Positions 28,658-38,530 of a DNA stretch of 64,000 nt are shown here, piece after piece; the first letter of the stretch is position 1, and each line of letters starts with the position of its first letter. The position numbers and the translations under genes were made by a program. This DNA comes from Planctomycetota bacterium (GTDB taxonomy: Bacteria > Planctomycetota > Planctomycetia > Planctomycetales > Planctomycetaceae), in contig QWPB01000077.1 of assembly GCA_003671275.1 (NCBI GenBank), positions 1 to 64,000 of the forward strand, given 5' to 3'. The notes beneath the pieces are model-generated. The model saw only the letters and a list, made by a program, of their open reading frames with translations, was not told where the DNA came from and ran no database searches.

Positions 28658-29236
28658 ATGTTGAAACTGATTGGGCTTTCGGGAAGTTTGCGGCAAGGTT
28701 CGTTTAATACGGCTCTGTTGCAGGCTGCGGCAGGCATGATGCCTGATGGAAGTGAAATGGCCGTTCACACGGTTCGTGGTATTCCGCTGTACGATGCGGA
28801 TGCGGAAGCCGCAGCGGGGATCCCCGCCGCTGTCACGGAACTCAAAGAGGCGATCGCGATGGCCGACGGGTTGATCCTGGCCTCGCCCGAATACAACAAC
28901 TCAATTCCCGGAGTGACCAAGAACGCCCTCGACTGGCTGACTCGTCCCCCTGCCGACATTCCCCGCGTGTTCCACGGTAAGCCCATCGCCGTGATCGGTG
29001 CGACGCCTGGCGGCTTTGGCACGATTCTGGCGCAGAACGAGTGGCTGCCGATCTTGCGGTATCTCGGCACGCGTCCTTGGTTTGGGGGACGTTTACTCGT
29101 GTCGCGAGCCAACACGTTGTTTGACACACAAGGCCAACTGACGGACGAGAAAACACAAGACCAGCTCCGCCAGTTCCTTCACGGATTCATCGAGTTCACC
29201 CAGTTATCTGCCAACTCGCACGGAGAGATCCCATGA
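28658..29236 (+). CDS. NADPH-dependent FMN reductase
   Basis: MLKLIGLSGSLRQGSFNTALLQAAAG...LILASPEYNNSIPGVTKNALDWLTRP. Confidence 0.93.
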   Translation: MLKLIGLSGSLRQGSFNTALLQAAAGMMPDGSEMAVHTVRGIPLYDADAEAAAGIPAAVTELKEAIAMADGLILASPEYNNSIPGVTKNALDWLTRPPADIPRVFHGKPIAVIGATPGGFGTILAQNEWLPILRYLGTRPWFGGRLLVSRANTLFDTQGQLTDEKTQDQLRQFLHGFIEFTQLSANSHGEIP

Positions 29237-30090
29237 GTGCTATTCTCAGAGTCGTTCGCAACGTCCCCCAGCATTGGGTGGGGGACGGGTTTCCAGTTCG
29301 CAGCTTGTTCTCGTATCAGGAGGGCTCGACGTTTGATCCGTTCCTGCTGCTCGACTATGCCGGACCGCATCGATTTGAACCCGCCCAGGCCAAGCGTGGT
29401 GTCGGCGAACATCCTCATCGCGGATTCGAGACCGTCACCATTGTTTACCAGGGCGAACTGGAGCACGGCGATTCCTCCGGCAGTCGGGGGACGATTGGTC
29501 CCGGCGACGTGCAATGGATGACCGCAGCCTCCGGCGTAGTCCATGAGGAGTTCCACAGCGAGCAGTTCATGCGCGACGGCGGAATTCTCGAGATGGTCCA
29601 GCTGTGGGTGAACCTCCCCGCGAAAGACAAGTTGTCGTCGCCGAAGTATCAGAGCATTGTCGATGCGCAGATCCCAGGGTTCTCGCTGCCCGATGGAGCC
29701 GGAACCGCGCGTGTGATCGCTGGTGAGTTGCTGGGAGTTCGCGGCCCCGCCAGCACGTTCACACCGATTAACGTCTGGGATCTGGCCCTTACGCCCCCCC
29801 AGACCGTCAACCTGCCGCTGGTGCCCGGTCATACAGCACTCGCGGTGGTGCAGTCGGGAACAATCGAGGTGGAGAAGACGTTGCTCAATGCAGGCGAGAT
29901 GGTCCTGTTTGACCGGACAGGAGGACCGGTCGCGATTCAGAGTTCCGCAGCTGCGCGAGTCCTGGTGCTCACGGGGGAACCACTCCAAGAGCCGGTCGTT
30001 GGCCAGGGGCCATTTGTCATGAATACCCGCGAACAGATCCGCGAGGCGATTCTCGATTACCAATCGGGAAAGATGGGACGATTGACGTAG
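29233..30090 (+). CDS. Pirin-family protein
   Basis: VGDGFPVRSLFSYQEGSTFDPFLLLDYAGPHRFEPAQAKRGVGEHPHRGFETVTIVYQGELEHGDSSGSRGTIGPGDVQWMTAASGVVHEE. Confidence 0.93.
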   Translation: MSAILRVVRNVPQHWVGDGFPVRSLFSYQEGSTFDPFLLLDYAGPHRFEPAQAKRGVGEHPHRGFETVTIVYQGELEHGDSSGSRGTIGPGDVQWMTAASGVVHEEFHSEQFMRDGGILEMVQLWVNLPAKDKLSSPKYQSIVDAQIPGFSLPDGAGTARVIAGELLGVRGPASTFTPINVWDLALTPPQTVNLPLVPGHTALAVVQSGTIEVEKTLLNAGEMVLFDRTGGPVAIQSSAAARVLVLTGEPLQEPVVGQGPFVMNTREQIREAILDYQSGKMGRLT

Positions 30091-30151
30091 GCTCTGGCCG
30101 AAAAGGAAAGAAACCCGCTTCGCGGCCGCTGGGTCTGTTCTGCGTGGACTG

Positions 30152-31570
30152 TTAACCAAACAGAGTGGTTAGGGGGCGTCCCGCGTAGAGCGAATGTGGA
30201 CGCCCAGTTCGGTCGGGCAGCGTTTCGTCCGAGGGGATTCCCAGCCCATGCAGCAGCGTGGCGGTGTAGTCGTGCGGGCTCACAGGGCGATCGACGGGGT
30301 AGGCTCCCTGGGCATCGCTGGCCCCGTAAGTCTGGCCCCCCCGAATTCCACCGCCCATCAGCAGACCGCTGTAACAGAAGGGATGATGCTCGCGTCCGGC
30401 ATTGGGGCTGATCTTGGGACGACGTCCAAACTCACCCACCCATGCGATGAGAGTGTCGTCGAGCAACCCCCGCTCGGTCAGATCGGTCAGCAGTGCCGCC
30501 AGTGCCTGATCGGCTTGTGGGATCAGCGTGTTCTGGAGGCGGTTGAAGTTGTCTCCATGCGTGTCCCAGAAGGTGTGGCCGTCCTGGTGCCAGTTGATCG
30601 ACACGACGGGGACATCGCGTTCGATCAGCCGTCGAGCCAGCAGCACGCACTGCCCATGCATGGTGCGGCCATAGCGGTCACGGGTCGCGTCGGACTCCGC
30701 AGACAGATCAAACGCTGTGCGGGCTTGTCCTGATGAGAGCAAGCCCATCGCTTTGGATTGTTCACTGGCCAGCCGGGAAGCGACGGGGTGTTCGAGTGCC
30801 TGCTGCTGACGGGTGATCTCCTGCAGCAGTTGTTCCCGGTGGCTGAGGCGGGCCAGGGGGATGCCATCGGATAACGTCAGCGACGGGATGGTCCACTGCG
30901 GCTGGGCCAGGTCTCCTTCGACCAGAAACGGATCGTAAGACCGTCCCAGCCAGCCGCCATATTGCCCGGGCGCTTTGCCACCCGGAGCTGCCGGATGCGA
31001 GGCGATCCACGGCATGGTCACAAATGAAGGGAGCCCCGGCGAAGTCGGACGAAGTCGAGACAGGACCGCCCCGATGTGCGGCGTATCGCGTTCGCTCGGC
31101 GGCACATCGTCACTCTTGTTCACCGGTGGCAGATGTCCGGTGAGGATGGTGTGTGCACTCGACAGGTGAGCCGGGTCATCGTGTGTCAGGGATCGAATGA
31201 CCGCGACACGATCCATCAGCGGAGCCAGACGCGTAAAATGCTCGCAGATCGAAATGCCGGGGGCAGCTGTGGCGATCGGTTGGAACGGTCCGCGAATCTC
31301 GGCAGGGGCATTGGGCTTGAGATCGAATGTGTCGATATGACTGGGCCCACCCCACATAAACAGAAAGATGAGCCGCCTGGCCCGTCCGAAACCATCCGGC
31401 GACGCGACGCGGACCGGCTGGCCCGCCGCGCCACGAGTCCAGCCGCTCAGCAGGCCGAGAGTTCCCGCCTGCAGGATGCATCGCCGCGATGCCGGGCTGG
31501 GCCGAGGATCAGAGGGTGGGAGAACAGCTGACATACCTTTAACGTATCGGCGTAAGTGGATTCGAGTCAA
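30152..31570 (-). CDS. DUF1501 domain protein
   Basis: ARRLIFLFMWGGPSHIDTFDLKPNAPAEIRGPF...GEFGRRPKISPNAGREHHPFCYSGLLMGGGIRGGQTYGASD. Confidence 0.93.
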   Translation of the reverse strand: MTRIHLRRYVKGMSAVLPPSDPRPSPASRRCILQAGTLGLLSGWTRGAAGQPVRVASPDGFGRARRLIFLFMWGGPSHIDTFDLKPNAPAEIRGPFQPIATAAPGISICEHFTRLAPLMDRVAVIRSLTHDDPAHLSSAHTILTGHLPPVNKSDDVPPSERDTPHIGAVLSRLRPTSPGLPSFVTMPWIASHPAAPGGKAPGQYGGWLGRSYDPFLVEGDLAQPQWTIPSLTLSDGIPLARLSHREQLLQEITRQQQALEHPVASRLASEQSKAMGLLSSGQARTAFDLSAESDATRDRYGRTMHGQCVLLARRLIERDVPVVSINWHQDGHTFWDTHGDNFNRLQNTLIPQADQALAALLTDLTERGLLDDTLIAWVGEFGRRPKISPNAGREHHPFCYSGLLMGGGIRGGQTYGASDAQGAYPVDRPVSPHDYTATLLHGLGIPSDETLPDRTGRPHSLYAGRPLTTLFG

Positions 31571-31683
31571 GATGCGACAATCGTGTCGACGCGGAGATTG
31601 GTCTAGTTTTCATTGGCCCTTGTGTCAGTGGGACTGGCTGCCACAATGTCTCAGGAAGTCGACATCCGGGAGTTCTGAACACC

Positions 31684-32142
31684 ATGGCGCTATTCGAAGA
31701 CCAGATCCTTCTGCCTTGCCCGCCGGTGGCACTGTTCGAGTTTTTTTCACGTCCGGCCAATGTGGCCCGCGTGGCGGACCCGTCGCTGGGACTAAAGATC
31801 CAGACCTCTCCCGATGTGATCTCGGTGGGTTCGCGGATCTCGTTCCAAATGATGGCGATGAACCAGATTCAATCGGCGATCCATGAGATCACGGAATACC
31901 AGCCCCATGACTGGTTCCTCGAAGTGCAGATTGAAGGGCCGATGAAGAGCTGGCGGCACGAGCACCGCTTTGAAGAAGTGGGCGGTGAGACCCGGATGAT
32001 TGATCGGATCGAGTTTGAAAAGCCGGGCGGTATCGTCGGATTGCTCCTGTCGGAAAGCCGGATTCAGGACATGCTGGAAGAAAATTTCTTCCAGCGGGAG
32101 CAGGAGCTGCGGCGGCTGATCACCCGGGGCGGATTGTCATGA
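31684..32142 (+). CDS. SRPBCC/START-like (cyclase/dehydrase-type) ligand-binding protein
   Basis: ORF 152 aa; LFEDQILLPCPPVALFEFFSRPANVARVADPSLGL...MIDRIEFEKPGGIVGLL. Confidence 0.8.
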   Translation: MALFEDQILLPCPPVALFEFFSRPANVARVADPSLGLKIQTSPDVISVGSRISFQMMAMNQIQSAIHEITEYQPHDWFLEVQIEGPMKSWRHEHRFEEVGGETRMIDRIEFEKPGGIVGLLLSESRIQDMLEENFFQREQELRRLITRGGLS

Positions 32143-32429
32143 GTCAGGTTCCACGCCTTCCGCAGCGTTCCCGGCGAACGAACGGCGACTCATATACGTG
32201 GCTGGGTGTCCTGTGGCTGCTCGCGATGGCGGGTGGTTTTTTGATGTTGTTCATGGCCATCCTGCCGTTGCTCAATGTCCTCGGTGCGATATTGGGGCTG
32301 CTGGCACTTAACGGACTTGCGTATTTGACCTTGGGCCGGTGGGTGGCGCGGCGGATTGCAGCGGACGAAGCCCGAAAAGCGGCGGACGAAGGAGAGCGGA
32401 TCGCCGGACCTCCCCATGAGGCCAAATAA
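32139..32429 (+). CDS. Small two-TM membrane protein, ATGA-coupled to the SRPBCC gene
   Basis: ATG at 32139 overlaps the TGA of the preceding CDS; hydrophobic WLGVLWLLAMAGGFLMLFMAILPLLNVLGAILGLLALNGLAYL. Confidence 0.7.
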   Translation: MSQVPRLPQRSRRTNGDSYTWLGVLWLLAMAGGFLMLFMAILPLLNVLGAILGLLALNGLAYLTLGRWVARRIAADEARKAADEGERIAGPPHEAK

Positions 32430-32581
32430 GTACCGTCGCCCCAGGCACTCTCGGTTCTGAATACGAGTTCAACGAATCCGCAGATGGGCCGGGGAACCGG
32501 ACATTCGCCGGTTCCGGATGTGGATTCAAACGCTAATAAATTGTAGCTCAGGCGACCTGGCCCCCTGTCGGCCTTCGGCGG

Positions 32582-33514
32582 CTAGCTGGCTTCACGGAAC
32601 CGAAGCGAGGGCTTTTCGATCGTCACGAGGGTGTTCGGCGGAACGGTTTTCGTCAGAGAGACGCTGGCTCCAACCACCGAATTGGCACCGACAGTCGTAT
32701 CCCCGCCCAGCACCGTGGCATTGGCGTAAATGACCACGTTGTCTTCGATGGTCGGGTGCCGTTTGGTGCCGCGAACCAGGTTGCCATCGGAGTCCTTCTG
32801 AAAGCTGAGAGCGCCCAGCGTGACTCCCTGATAAATCTTCACGCGGGTGCGGATTTCACAGGTCTCGCCGATGACCACACCGGTCCCATGGTCAATGAAG
32901 AAGTACGGACCGATCGTGGCGCCGGGGTGAATGTCGATCCCTGTTCGGCTGTGGGCCCACTCGGCAATGATTCGAGCCAGCAGGGGTACCTTCTGCAAAT
33001 AGAGCTGGTGGGCCAGCCGGTGGACGGTGACCGCTTCAAAACCCGGATAGCAGAAGATCACTTCATCGATCCCCGAGGCGGCGGGATCTCCGTCGTAGGC
33101 GGCCTGCGCATCGGTCGCCAGCAGGTGCCGCATCTTGGGCAGTGACTCCAGAAATTCGATCGCGTGCAGCTGGCCCTGGGCTTCGAAGTCCGGGGTGCGA
33201 TCCTTGTCACAGCACAGCCCCTGAGCGTCGTAGCTGTAGCGGATGGCCCGTGCGAACTGTTCGGTCAGGCGGTCATGCAACCCATCGATCAGATCGCCGA
33301 TGTAGTACGTGACGTTTCCCATGTGCAGGTTTTGACGGCGGCGATAGCCGGGGAATAAAACCTCTTTCAGATCCTGCACGATTTCGATCATCGCGTCGGC
33401 GCTGGGCAGCGGGCAATGCCCCAGATGGTTGATCTGGCCAATTGCATGGTAGCTTTCCACAATCCGGTCAGTCAGATCGGACAGCTGTTCTTTGCGGCGG
33501 AAATCGGTCGCCAT
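32582..33514 (-). CDS. cysE: Serine O-acetyltransferase (CysE/EpsC type)
   Basis: Left-handed hexapeptide: [47 protein letters not shown]...[20 protein letters not shown]. Confidence 0.93.
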   Translation of the reverse strand: MATDFRRKEQLSDLTDRIVESYHAIGQINHLGHCPLPSADAMIEIVQDLKEVLFPGYRRRQNLHMGNVTYYIGDLIDGLHDRLTEQFARAIRYSYDAQGLCCDKDRTPDFEAQGQLHAIEFLESLPKMRHLLATDAQAAYDGDPAASGIDEVIFCYPGFEAVTVHRLAHQLYLQKVPLLARIIAEWAHSRTGIDIHPGATIGPYFFIDHGTGVVIGETCEIRTRVKIYQGVTLGALSFQKDSDGNLVRGTKRHPTIEDNVVIYANATVLGGDTTVGANSVVGASVSLTKTVPPNTLVTIEKPSLRFREAS

Positions 33515-33827
33515 ATCGGTTTCCAGAGACAGATGTTGAGCACCAGCAGGGATTGCCGTAGCCACACGTTACGGACAGTACACCCCATCCCGTACAATCC
33601 ATTTCGTCAGACCAAGGGGCCCGCACGGAATGAAGTTGCCATTGGAATGACAGGCAAGCTCGTTGGGGGTGGTGGCTTCTACCCAAATTGCCTGACCGGA
33701 ATTATACCGCAGGCGTCGCACCGAGAGGGATCATGCAGTCGCCGCACGGATCGACAATCTTTAATATGAATCCTGTGGAAACGACGAATACCCGTCGCGA
33801 CCATTGCCATTCAACGGTGAACCGGCC

Positions 33828-36821
33828 ATGAACGTCTTGCGCAGTCTTTGGACAGTTGGTTTTCTGGTGGGGATCGTCCCGGGTGCGGGGCTTCTGGCCA
33901 GTGATGCCGATGCAGCGCGAATTCTGGAGCGGCGCTGCATTCAGTGCCATGATGCCGCCGAGGCCAAGGGTGAGCTGTCGCTGGAACAGCGGGAGAGCGC
34001 TCTCCGGGGAGGCGACAGTGGACCGGCGATTGTCCCCGGTAAACCGGAGGAAAGTCCTCTGTGGCAGCAGATCAGCGGCGACAAACCCGGTATGCCCCAA
34101 GGGGCGGCCCCCCTGACTCCTGCCGAACAGGAAATGATTCGCAGCTGGATCGTTCGAGGGGCCCACTGGCCCGAGAAGCCGCTTCGAGATCGACGGCACG
34201 AGGTCACCGACTGGTGGTCGTTTCAGCCGTTGAATCGTCCTGAGGTGCCCCGCATCGCGTTTCATACTACTAATGGTAGCTCCGCATCAGAGCCCCCATC
34301 GATCCAGCACCCGGTAGACGCCTTCCTGGAACAAGCCCGGCAACAGGCCGGACTGTCGCCGTCACCTGAGGCCGACCGGACAACACTGATTCGTCGCCTG
34401 AGTTTTGACCTGCTCGGGCTGCCACCGACTGCTGAAGAGGTCGGGGCGTTTGTGCAAGACCCCGATCCGCTGGCCTATGAACGGCTGGTCGATCAAATGT
34501 TGAAGAACCCCGCATACGGCGAACGCTGGGCACGGCACTGGTTGGATGTCGTACATTTCGGGGAAACGCATGGGTATGACAAGGACAAGCTGCGACCCAA
34601 TGCCTGGCCGTATCGTGACTATGTCATCCGGGCCTTCAATGAAGATCGGCCTTATCGCCAGTTCATCGAAGAGCAGCTGGCGGGTGATATTCTCTATCCG
34701 GGAACGGTCAACGGGACGGAGGGATTGGGATTCATTGCGGCCGGCCCGTGGGACTTTATTGGCCATGCCGAAGTTCCCGAGTCGAAGATCGATGGCAAGA
34801 TCGCCCGCCATCTTGATCGCGATGACATGGTGACCAACACCATTCAGTCATTTTGCAGTCTGACCGTCCAGTGTGCTCAGTGCCATAACCACAAATTCGA
34901 TCCGATCAGTCAGGAAGACTACTACGCCCTGCAGGCTGTCTTTGCCGCGGTGGATCGAACCGACCGGGCTTATGACCGGGATCCGGACGTGGCGGCAAAG
35001 CGTAGCACGCTGGCATCGCAGCGTACCGACACCGACAAGCAGTTCGCGAATCTGGAGCAGGCCATCAAGGATCGGGCGGGAGAACCACTGACCGCGATGG
35101 AGGCCCGATTGACCGAACTGGAAAAGACTTCGATCGAAGGGGCCCCCTATCCCGTGGAGTTCGGCTGGCACAGTAATCTCTCGCCCACTCCCGATGTTGA
35201 AAAGTGGGTGCAGGTCGAATTGCCCCAGCCCACAGTTCTGGCGGAGATCGTGCTTCGGCCCTGCCATGATGATTTCAACGGGATCGGAGCGGGCTTTGGA
35301 TTTCCGGGGGCGTTCCGCGTGGAGATCGCTGACGATGCGGCCTTCACGCAGAATGTGCGAACGCTCGTTGAGCGGAGCCTGGAGAACCCCCGATTAAGTG
35401 CCGTGCGAATCCCGGTGACCGTGCAGTCGGCCATGGCGATTCGTGTGACGGCCACGCGGCTGGCTCCACGAATGAATGACTATATTTTTTCACTGGCCGA
35501 ACTCGAAGTTCGGACCAGGAACGGAGACAACGTGGCACAGGGGGCCGCTGTCACGTCTCTGGACAGTATTGAAGCGGGGCCCCGCTGGGGGCGCAAGAAC
35601 CTGACAGATGGCCTGTTCCCCGGGACCAGGGATGAGGTTTCCAGCACACTGGCCGAGGTGAGAAAACAACGGCAGCAATTGTGGGATCAGAACATCACTC
35701 CGGCTGAGGCCACGGAACTGGCCCGCCTGCGGGCTGTACGAGACCAGTTGCAGGCGGCATGGACGGCATTGCCGCCGCAGTCCGTGGCGTATATTGGGGC
35801 CGTCCACTCAGGAAGCGGAGCGTTCACGGGAACGGGGGCCAGTGGAGGCAAGCCGCGACCGATTCATCGACTGGCTCGGGGTAGTGTGACCCAGCCGATC
35901 GAAGAGGTTGGACCAGGGGCCATCTCTGCGGTGACGGCTTTGCCCGCCCGGTTTGAGCTGGGGGCCGACCGACCGGAAGGCGAACGCCGCGCGGCTCTTG
36001 CCCATTGGGTCAGTTCCGGGGACAACCCGTTGACTTGGCGTTCTGCGGTCAATCGTGTCTGGCAGTATCACTTTGGTCGCGGGCTGGTTGAGACGGCCAA
36101 CGACTTTGGCCGAAACGGAGGGGGGCCATCCCATCCCGAGTTGCTCGACTGGCTGGCCTGTGAACTTCGCGAGCAGCAGTCTCTGAAGGCTCTTCACCGG
36201 ACGATTGTGACCAGTGCCGCTTATCGTCAGGTCTCGGCAAATGATTCCCTGCGGGCTGAGAAAGACAGTGACAACCGGCTGCTCTGGCGGATGAACCGCC
36301 GTCGACTGGAGGCGGAACCGCTGCGGGACAGTGTGCTGGCCACAGCGGGTTTATTGAATCGCAAGATGTATGGTCCCAGCTTTCAGGACTTTGTCATTGA
36401 GAAACCCGAGCATTCACCACACTACGAATATCATTTGCACGATCCCCGCGATCCCCAGTGCTTCCGGCGGTCCGTTTACCGATTCCTGGTCCGTTCACAG
36501 CCCGAGCCGTTCATGGTCAGTTTGGACTGCGCGGACCCGTCGATGCAGGTTGAGCGTCGGAACGAATCGGCATCCCCCCTGCAGGCATTGTCACTCTGGA
36601 ACGACGCTTTTGTGCTCACCGCAGCCCAACTGGCAGAGGAGCGGGCCGTCACCAGCTCAAAGACTTTGGAATATCAGGTGGTCGATGCTTGGTGGGCCTG
36701 CCTGTCGCGCCCGATTCCACCGAACGAACTGACGCTGCTCACCGAACTGGCCCAGGAGCAGGGAATGGGCAGTGTGTGGCGAGTGCTGTGGAACTCGAAT
36801 CAGTTCCTCTTCGTCGATTGA
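33828..36821 (+). CDS. PSD1/DUF1549-DUF1553 cytochrome c-like protein
   Basis: N-terminal CIQCH haem motif, second CAQCHNHKFDPISQEDYYAL, C-terminal NRVWQYHFGRGLVETANDFGRNG and SLDCADPSMQVERR. Confidence 0.93.
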   Translation: MNVLRSLWTVGFLVGIVPGAGLLASDADAARILERRCIQCHDAAEAKGELSLEQRESALRGGDSGPAIVPGKPEESPLWQQISGDKPGMPQGAAPLTPAEQEMIRSWIVRGAHWPEKPLRDRRHEVTDWWSFQPLNRPEVPRIAFHTTNGSSASEPPSIQHPVDAFLEQARQQAGLSPSPEADRTTLIRRLSFDLLGLPPTAEEVGAFVQDPDPLAYERLVDQMLKNPAYGERWARHWLDVVHFGETHGYDKDKLRPNAWPYRDYVIRAFNEDRPYRQFIEEQLAGDILYPGTVNGTEGLGFIAAGPWDFIGHAEVPESKIDGKIARHLDRDDMVTNTIQSFCSLTVQCAQCHNHKFDPISQEDYYALQAVFAAVDRTDRAYDRDPDVAAKRSTLASQRTDTDKQFANLEQAIKDRAGEPLTAMEARLTELEKTSIEGAPYPVEFGWHSNLSPTPDVEKWVQVELPQPTVLAEIVLRPCHDDFNGIGAGFGFPGAFRVEIADDAAFTQNVRTLVERSLENPRLSAVRIPVTVQSAMAIRVTATRLAPRMNDYIFSLAELEVRTRNGDNVAQGAAVTSLDSIEAGPRWGRKNLTDGLFPGTRDEVSSTLAEVRKQRQQLWDQNITPAEATELARLRAVRDQLQAAWTALPPQSVAYIGAVHSGSGAFTGTGASGGKPRPIHRLARGSVTQPIEEVGPGAISAVTALPARFELGADRPEGERRAALAHWVSSGDNPLTWRSAVNRVWQYHFGRGLVETANDFGRNGGGPSHPELLDWLACELREQQSLKALHRTIVTSAAYRQVSANDSLRAEKDSDNRLLWRMNRRRLEAEPLRDSVLATAGLLNRKMYGPSFQDFVIEKPEHSPHYEYHLHDPRDPQCFRRSVYRFLVRSQPEPFMVSLDCADPSMQVERRNESASPLQALSLWNDAFVLTAAQLAEERAVTSSKTLEYQVVDAWWACLSRPIPPNELTLLTELAQEQGMGSVWRVLWNSNQFLFVD

Positions 36822-36857
36822 AGAGAGACGCCCGGGGAATGGGGCATCTTCGGTGGA

Positions 36858-37715
36858 TCAGCCGATCCGTTCGGCAATGGCGAAGACTTCCGCAGTATTG
36901 AGGATGTGGTCGTTCTGTTCGAACAGGGCCTCCACGGCGGCCCGGTGGACCTTCATCTTGGTTCCTCCCACGCCGATCGCGCCGTAGCAGGCGACGTGGC
37001 CGCGTTCTTTGGCCTTGTCGGTGACGCCGATCCCCTCCAGTCCCGTGGGAGGGACGGCATTCAGGTCAATGGCCACTCTCAAGGAGGGGATGGAGTCCCA
37101 CTGCTCTTCTTTCAGGAACTGGACGGAGGCAGCTCCGGCAGCCACCAGGATCTGGCAACCGTCCATCAGCCCGCTAAAGTCGCCGCCGTGGGGAACCGCC
37201 GGGATCAGACGGGCCTTGGGATGCTTTTCGTGAATGATTTCGCAGGTCTCGCGAGCCCGTTCCAGCGTCCGGGAAGTGACAGTCACTTCCACGTCCCGGC
37301 TGGCGAGGATCTCCGCAACCCGATGGCCTACGGGACCGGTTCCTCCCAGTACGACGGCCCGCGAACCGCCCAGTTCAAGATGTCGGGCGGCTGTTCGGAC
37401 GGCCGCAGCGGCCGTGGTGTTCGACCCATTGGAATCGAGCAGAGCGGATACGCGAATCGGTCCAAAGTACAGCGACTGGACTTTGTGCAGGAGGGCCTCG
37501 CCCGCTTTGACATCACTTCCGCCGACGAAGATCGCGGTGTATTTCAAGTCATGCGGACTGCGGGTGAACATGGCTCCATGCACCAGTTCCGTGACGTTCT
37601 CCGGGTTCACCCCACCATAGGAGAAGATCTCATCCACCCCGGCATCCACCGCCACAACACGGTCAAAGACACTCGGTTGGGGATCGGTGTCGAGTTGGAT
37701 CAGGATTTTCTTCAT
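36858..37715 (-). CDS. NAD(P)-dependent methylene-tetrahydromethanopterin dehydrogenase
   Basis: ORF 285 aa; MKKILIQLDTDPQPSVFDRVVAVDAGVDEIFSYGGVNPENVTELVHGAMFTRSPHDLKYTAIFVGGSDV; Rossmann GGTGPVGHRVAEILAS. Confidence 0.9.
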   Translation of the reverse strand: MKKILIQLDTDPQPSVFDRVVAVDAGVDEIFSYGGVNPENVTELVHGAMFTRSPHDLKYTAIFVGGSDVKAGEALLHKVQSLYFGPIRVSALLDSNGSNTTAAAAVRTAARHLELGGSRAVVLGGTGPVGHRVAEILASRDVEVTVTSRTLERARETCEIIHEKHPKARLIPAVPHGGDFSGLMDGCQILVAAGAASVQFLKEEQWDSIPSLRVAIDLNAVPPTGLEGIGVTDKAKERGHVACYGAIGVGGTKMKVHRAAVEALFEQNDHILNTAEVFAIAERIG

Positions 37716-37832
37716 CGAAGTTCGTCCAGAAGCGAGAATGTGGCTGTCCTGATTGCCAGTATAGAAGAGGTTCCGGCTCTCAGGAATCAGAAACCGGGAT
37801 TCCTTCGCTCGGGAGACTCATCGTTGATTGTT

Positions 37833-37849
37833 CCGCCGCATTGCGGCGG
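37833..37849. repeat. 8-bp palindromic hairpin CCGCCGCA-t-TGCGGCGG in the divergent intergenic region
   Basis: Read directly; lies between the mtd-type gene (-) and the redoxin gene (+). Confidence 0.6.
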
Positions 37850-37894
37850 GTAGGATCGCAGTCGTACTCGCCCTTCTCACTGACAGGAATTCTC

Positions 37895-38485
37895 ATGGTC
37901 CGCACGGCCTCCACCATGCTGCCGCTCGGGAGTCAGGCTCCCGCGTTTTCTCTGCCGAATGTCGATGGGCGGACTGTTTCGCTGATCGACTTCGAAGGCA
38001 AGCCCGGGTTGCTCGTGATCTTCATGTGTAACCATTGTCCGTTCGTGCTCCATCTGCAGGAGCATCTGGTGGCGACCGCTGATGACTACCTGCAAAAGGG
38101 GCTGGCGGTGGTGGCCATCAGCAGTAACGACTTCGAGCAGTATCCGCAGGATGGCCCGGACGCCATGCGGCAGCGGGCTGCTGAGGCGGGGTTTAGGTTT
38201 CCCTATCTGTTTGATGCGACGCAATCCATTGCCAAGGCGTATCACGCAGCGTGTACCCCGGATTTCTTCCTGTTCGATCGAAACCATCGGCTGGTCTATC
38301 GGGGGCAGTACGATGACAGCCGCCCGAAGACCACGGTGCCCGTCACCGGGCACGACTTGCGGGCGGCGTGTGATGCCTTGCTGGCCGGGCAGCCGATCGT
38401 CGCGGATCAGAAGCCCAGCATCGGCTGTAATATCAAGTGGAAGCCCGGGCAGGAGCCCGATTACTTCCCCGGTGGGGCGGGCTGA
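37895..38485 (+). CDS. Thioredoxin-fold redoxin (AhpC/TSA-like)
   Basis: LGSQAPAFSLPNVDGRTVSLIDFEGKPGLLVIFMCNHCPFVLHLQEHLVATADDY. Confidence 0.9.
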   Translation: MVRTASTMLPLGSQAPAFSLPNVDGRTVSLIDFEGKPGLLVIFMCNHCPFVLHLQEHLVATADDYLQKGLAVVAISSNDFEQYPQDGPDAMRQRAAEAGFRFPYLFDATQSIAKAYHAACTPDFFLFDRNHRLVYRGQYDDSRPKTTVPVTGHDLRAACDALLAGQPIVADQKPSIGCNIKWKPGQEPDYFPGGAG

Positions 38486-38530
38486 CCGGACTCACCCGCG
38501 AAGCGATTCCTGCTACGGACCAGCTGGATC

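Noticed and set aside
36906-37853. 315-aa plus-strand ORF opposite the methylene-H4MPT dehydrogenase
   Set aside because: Shadow ORF; the minus-strand frame has clear family motifs
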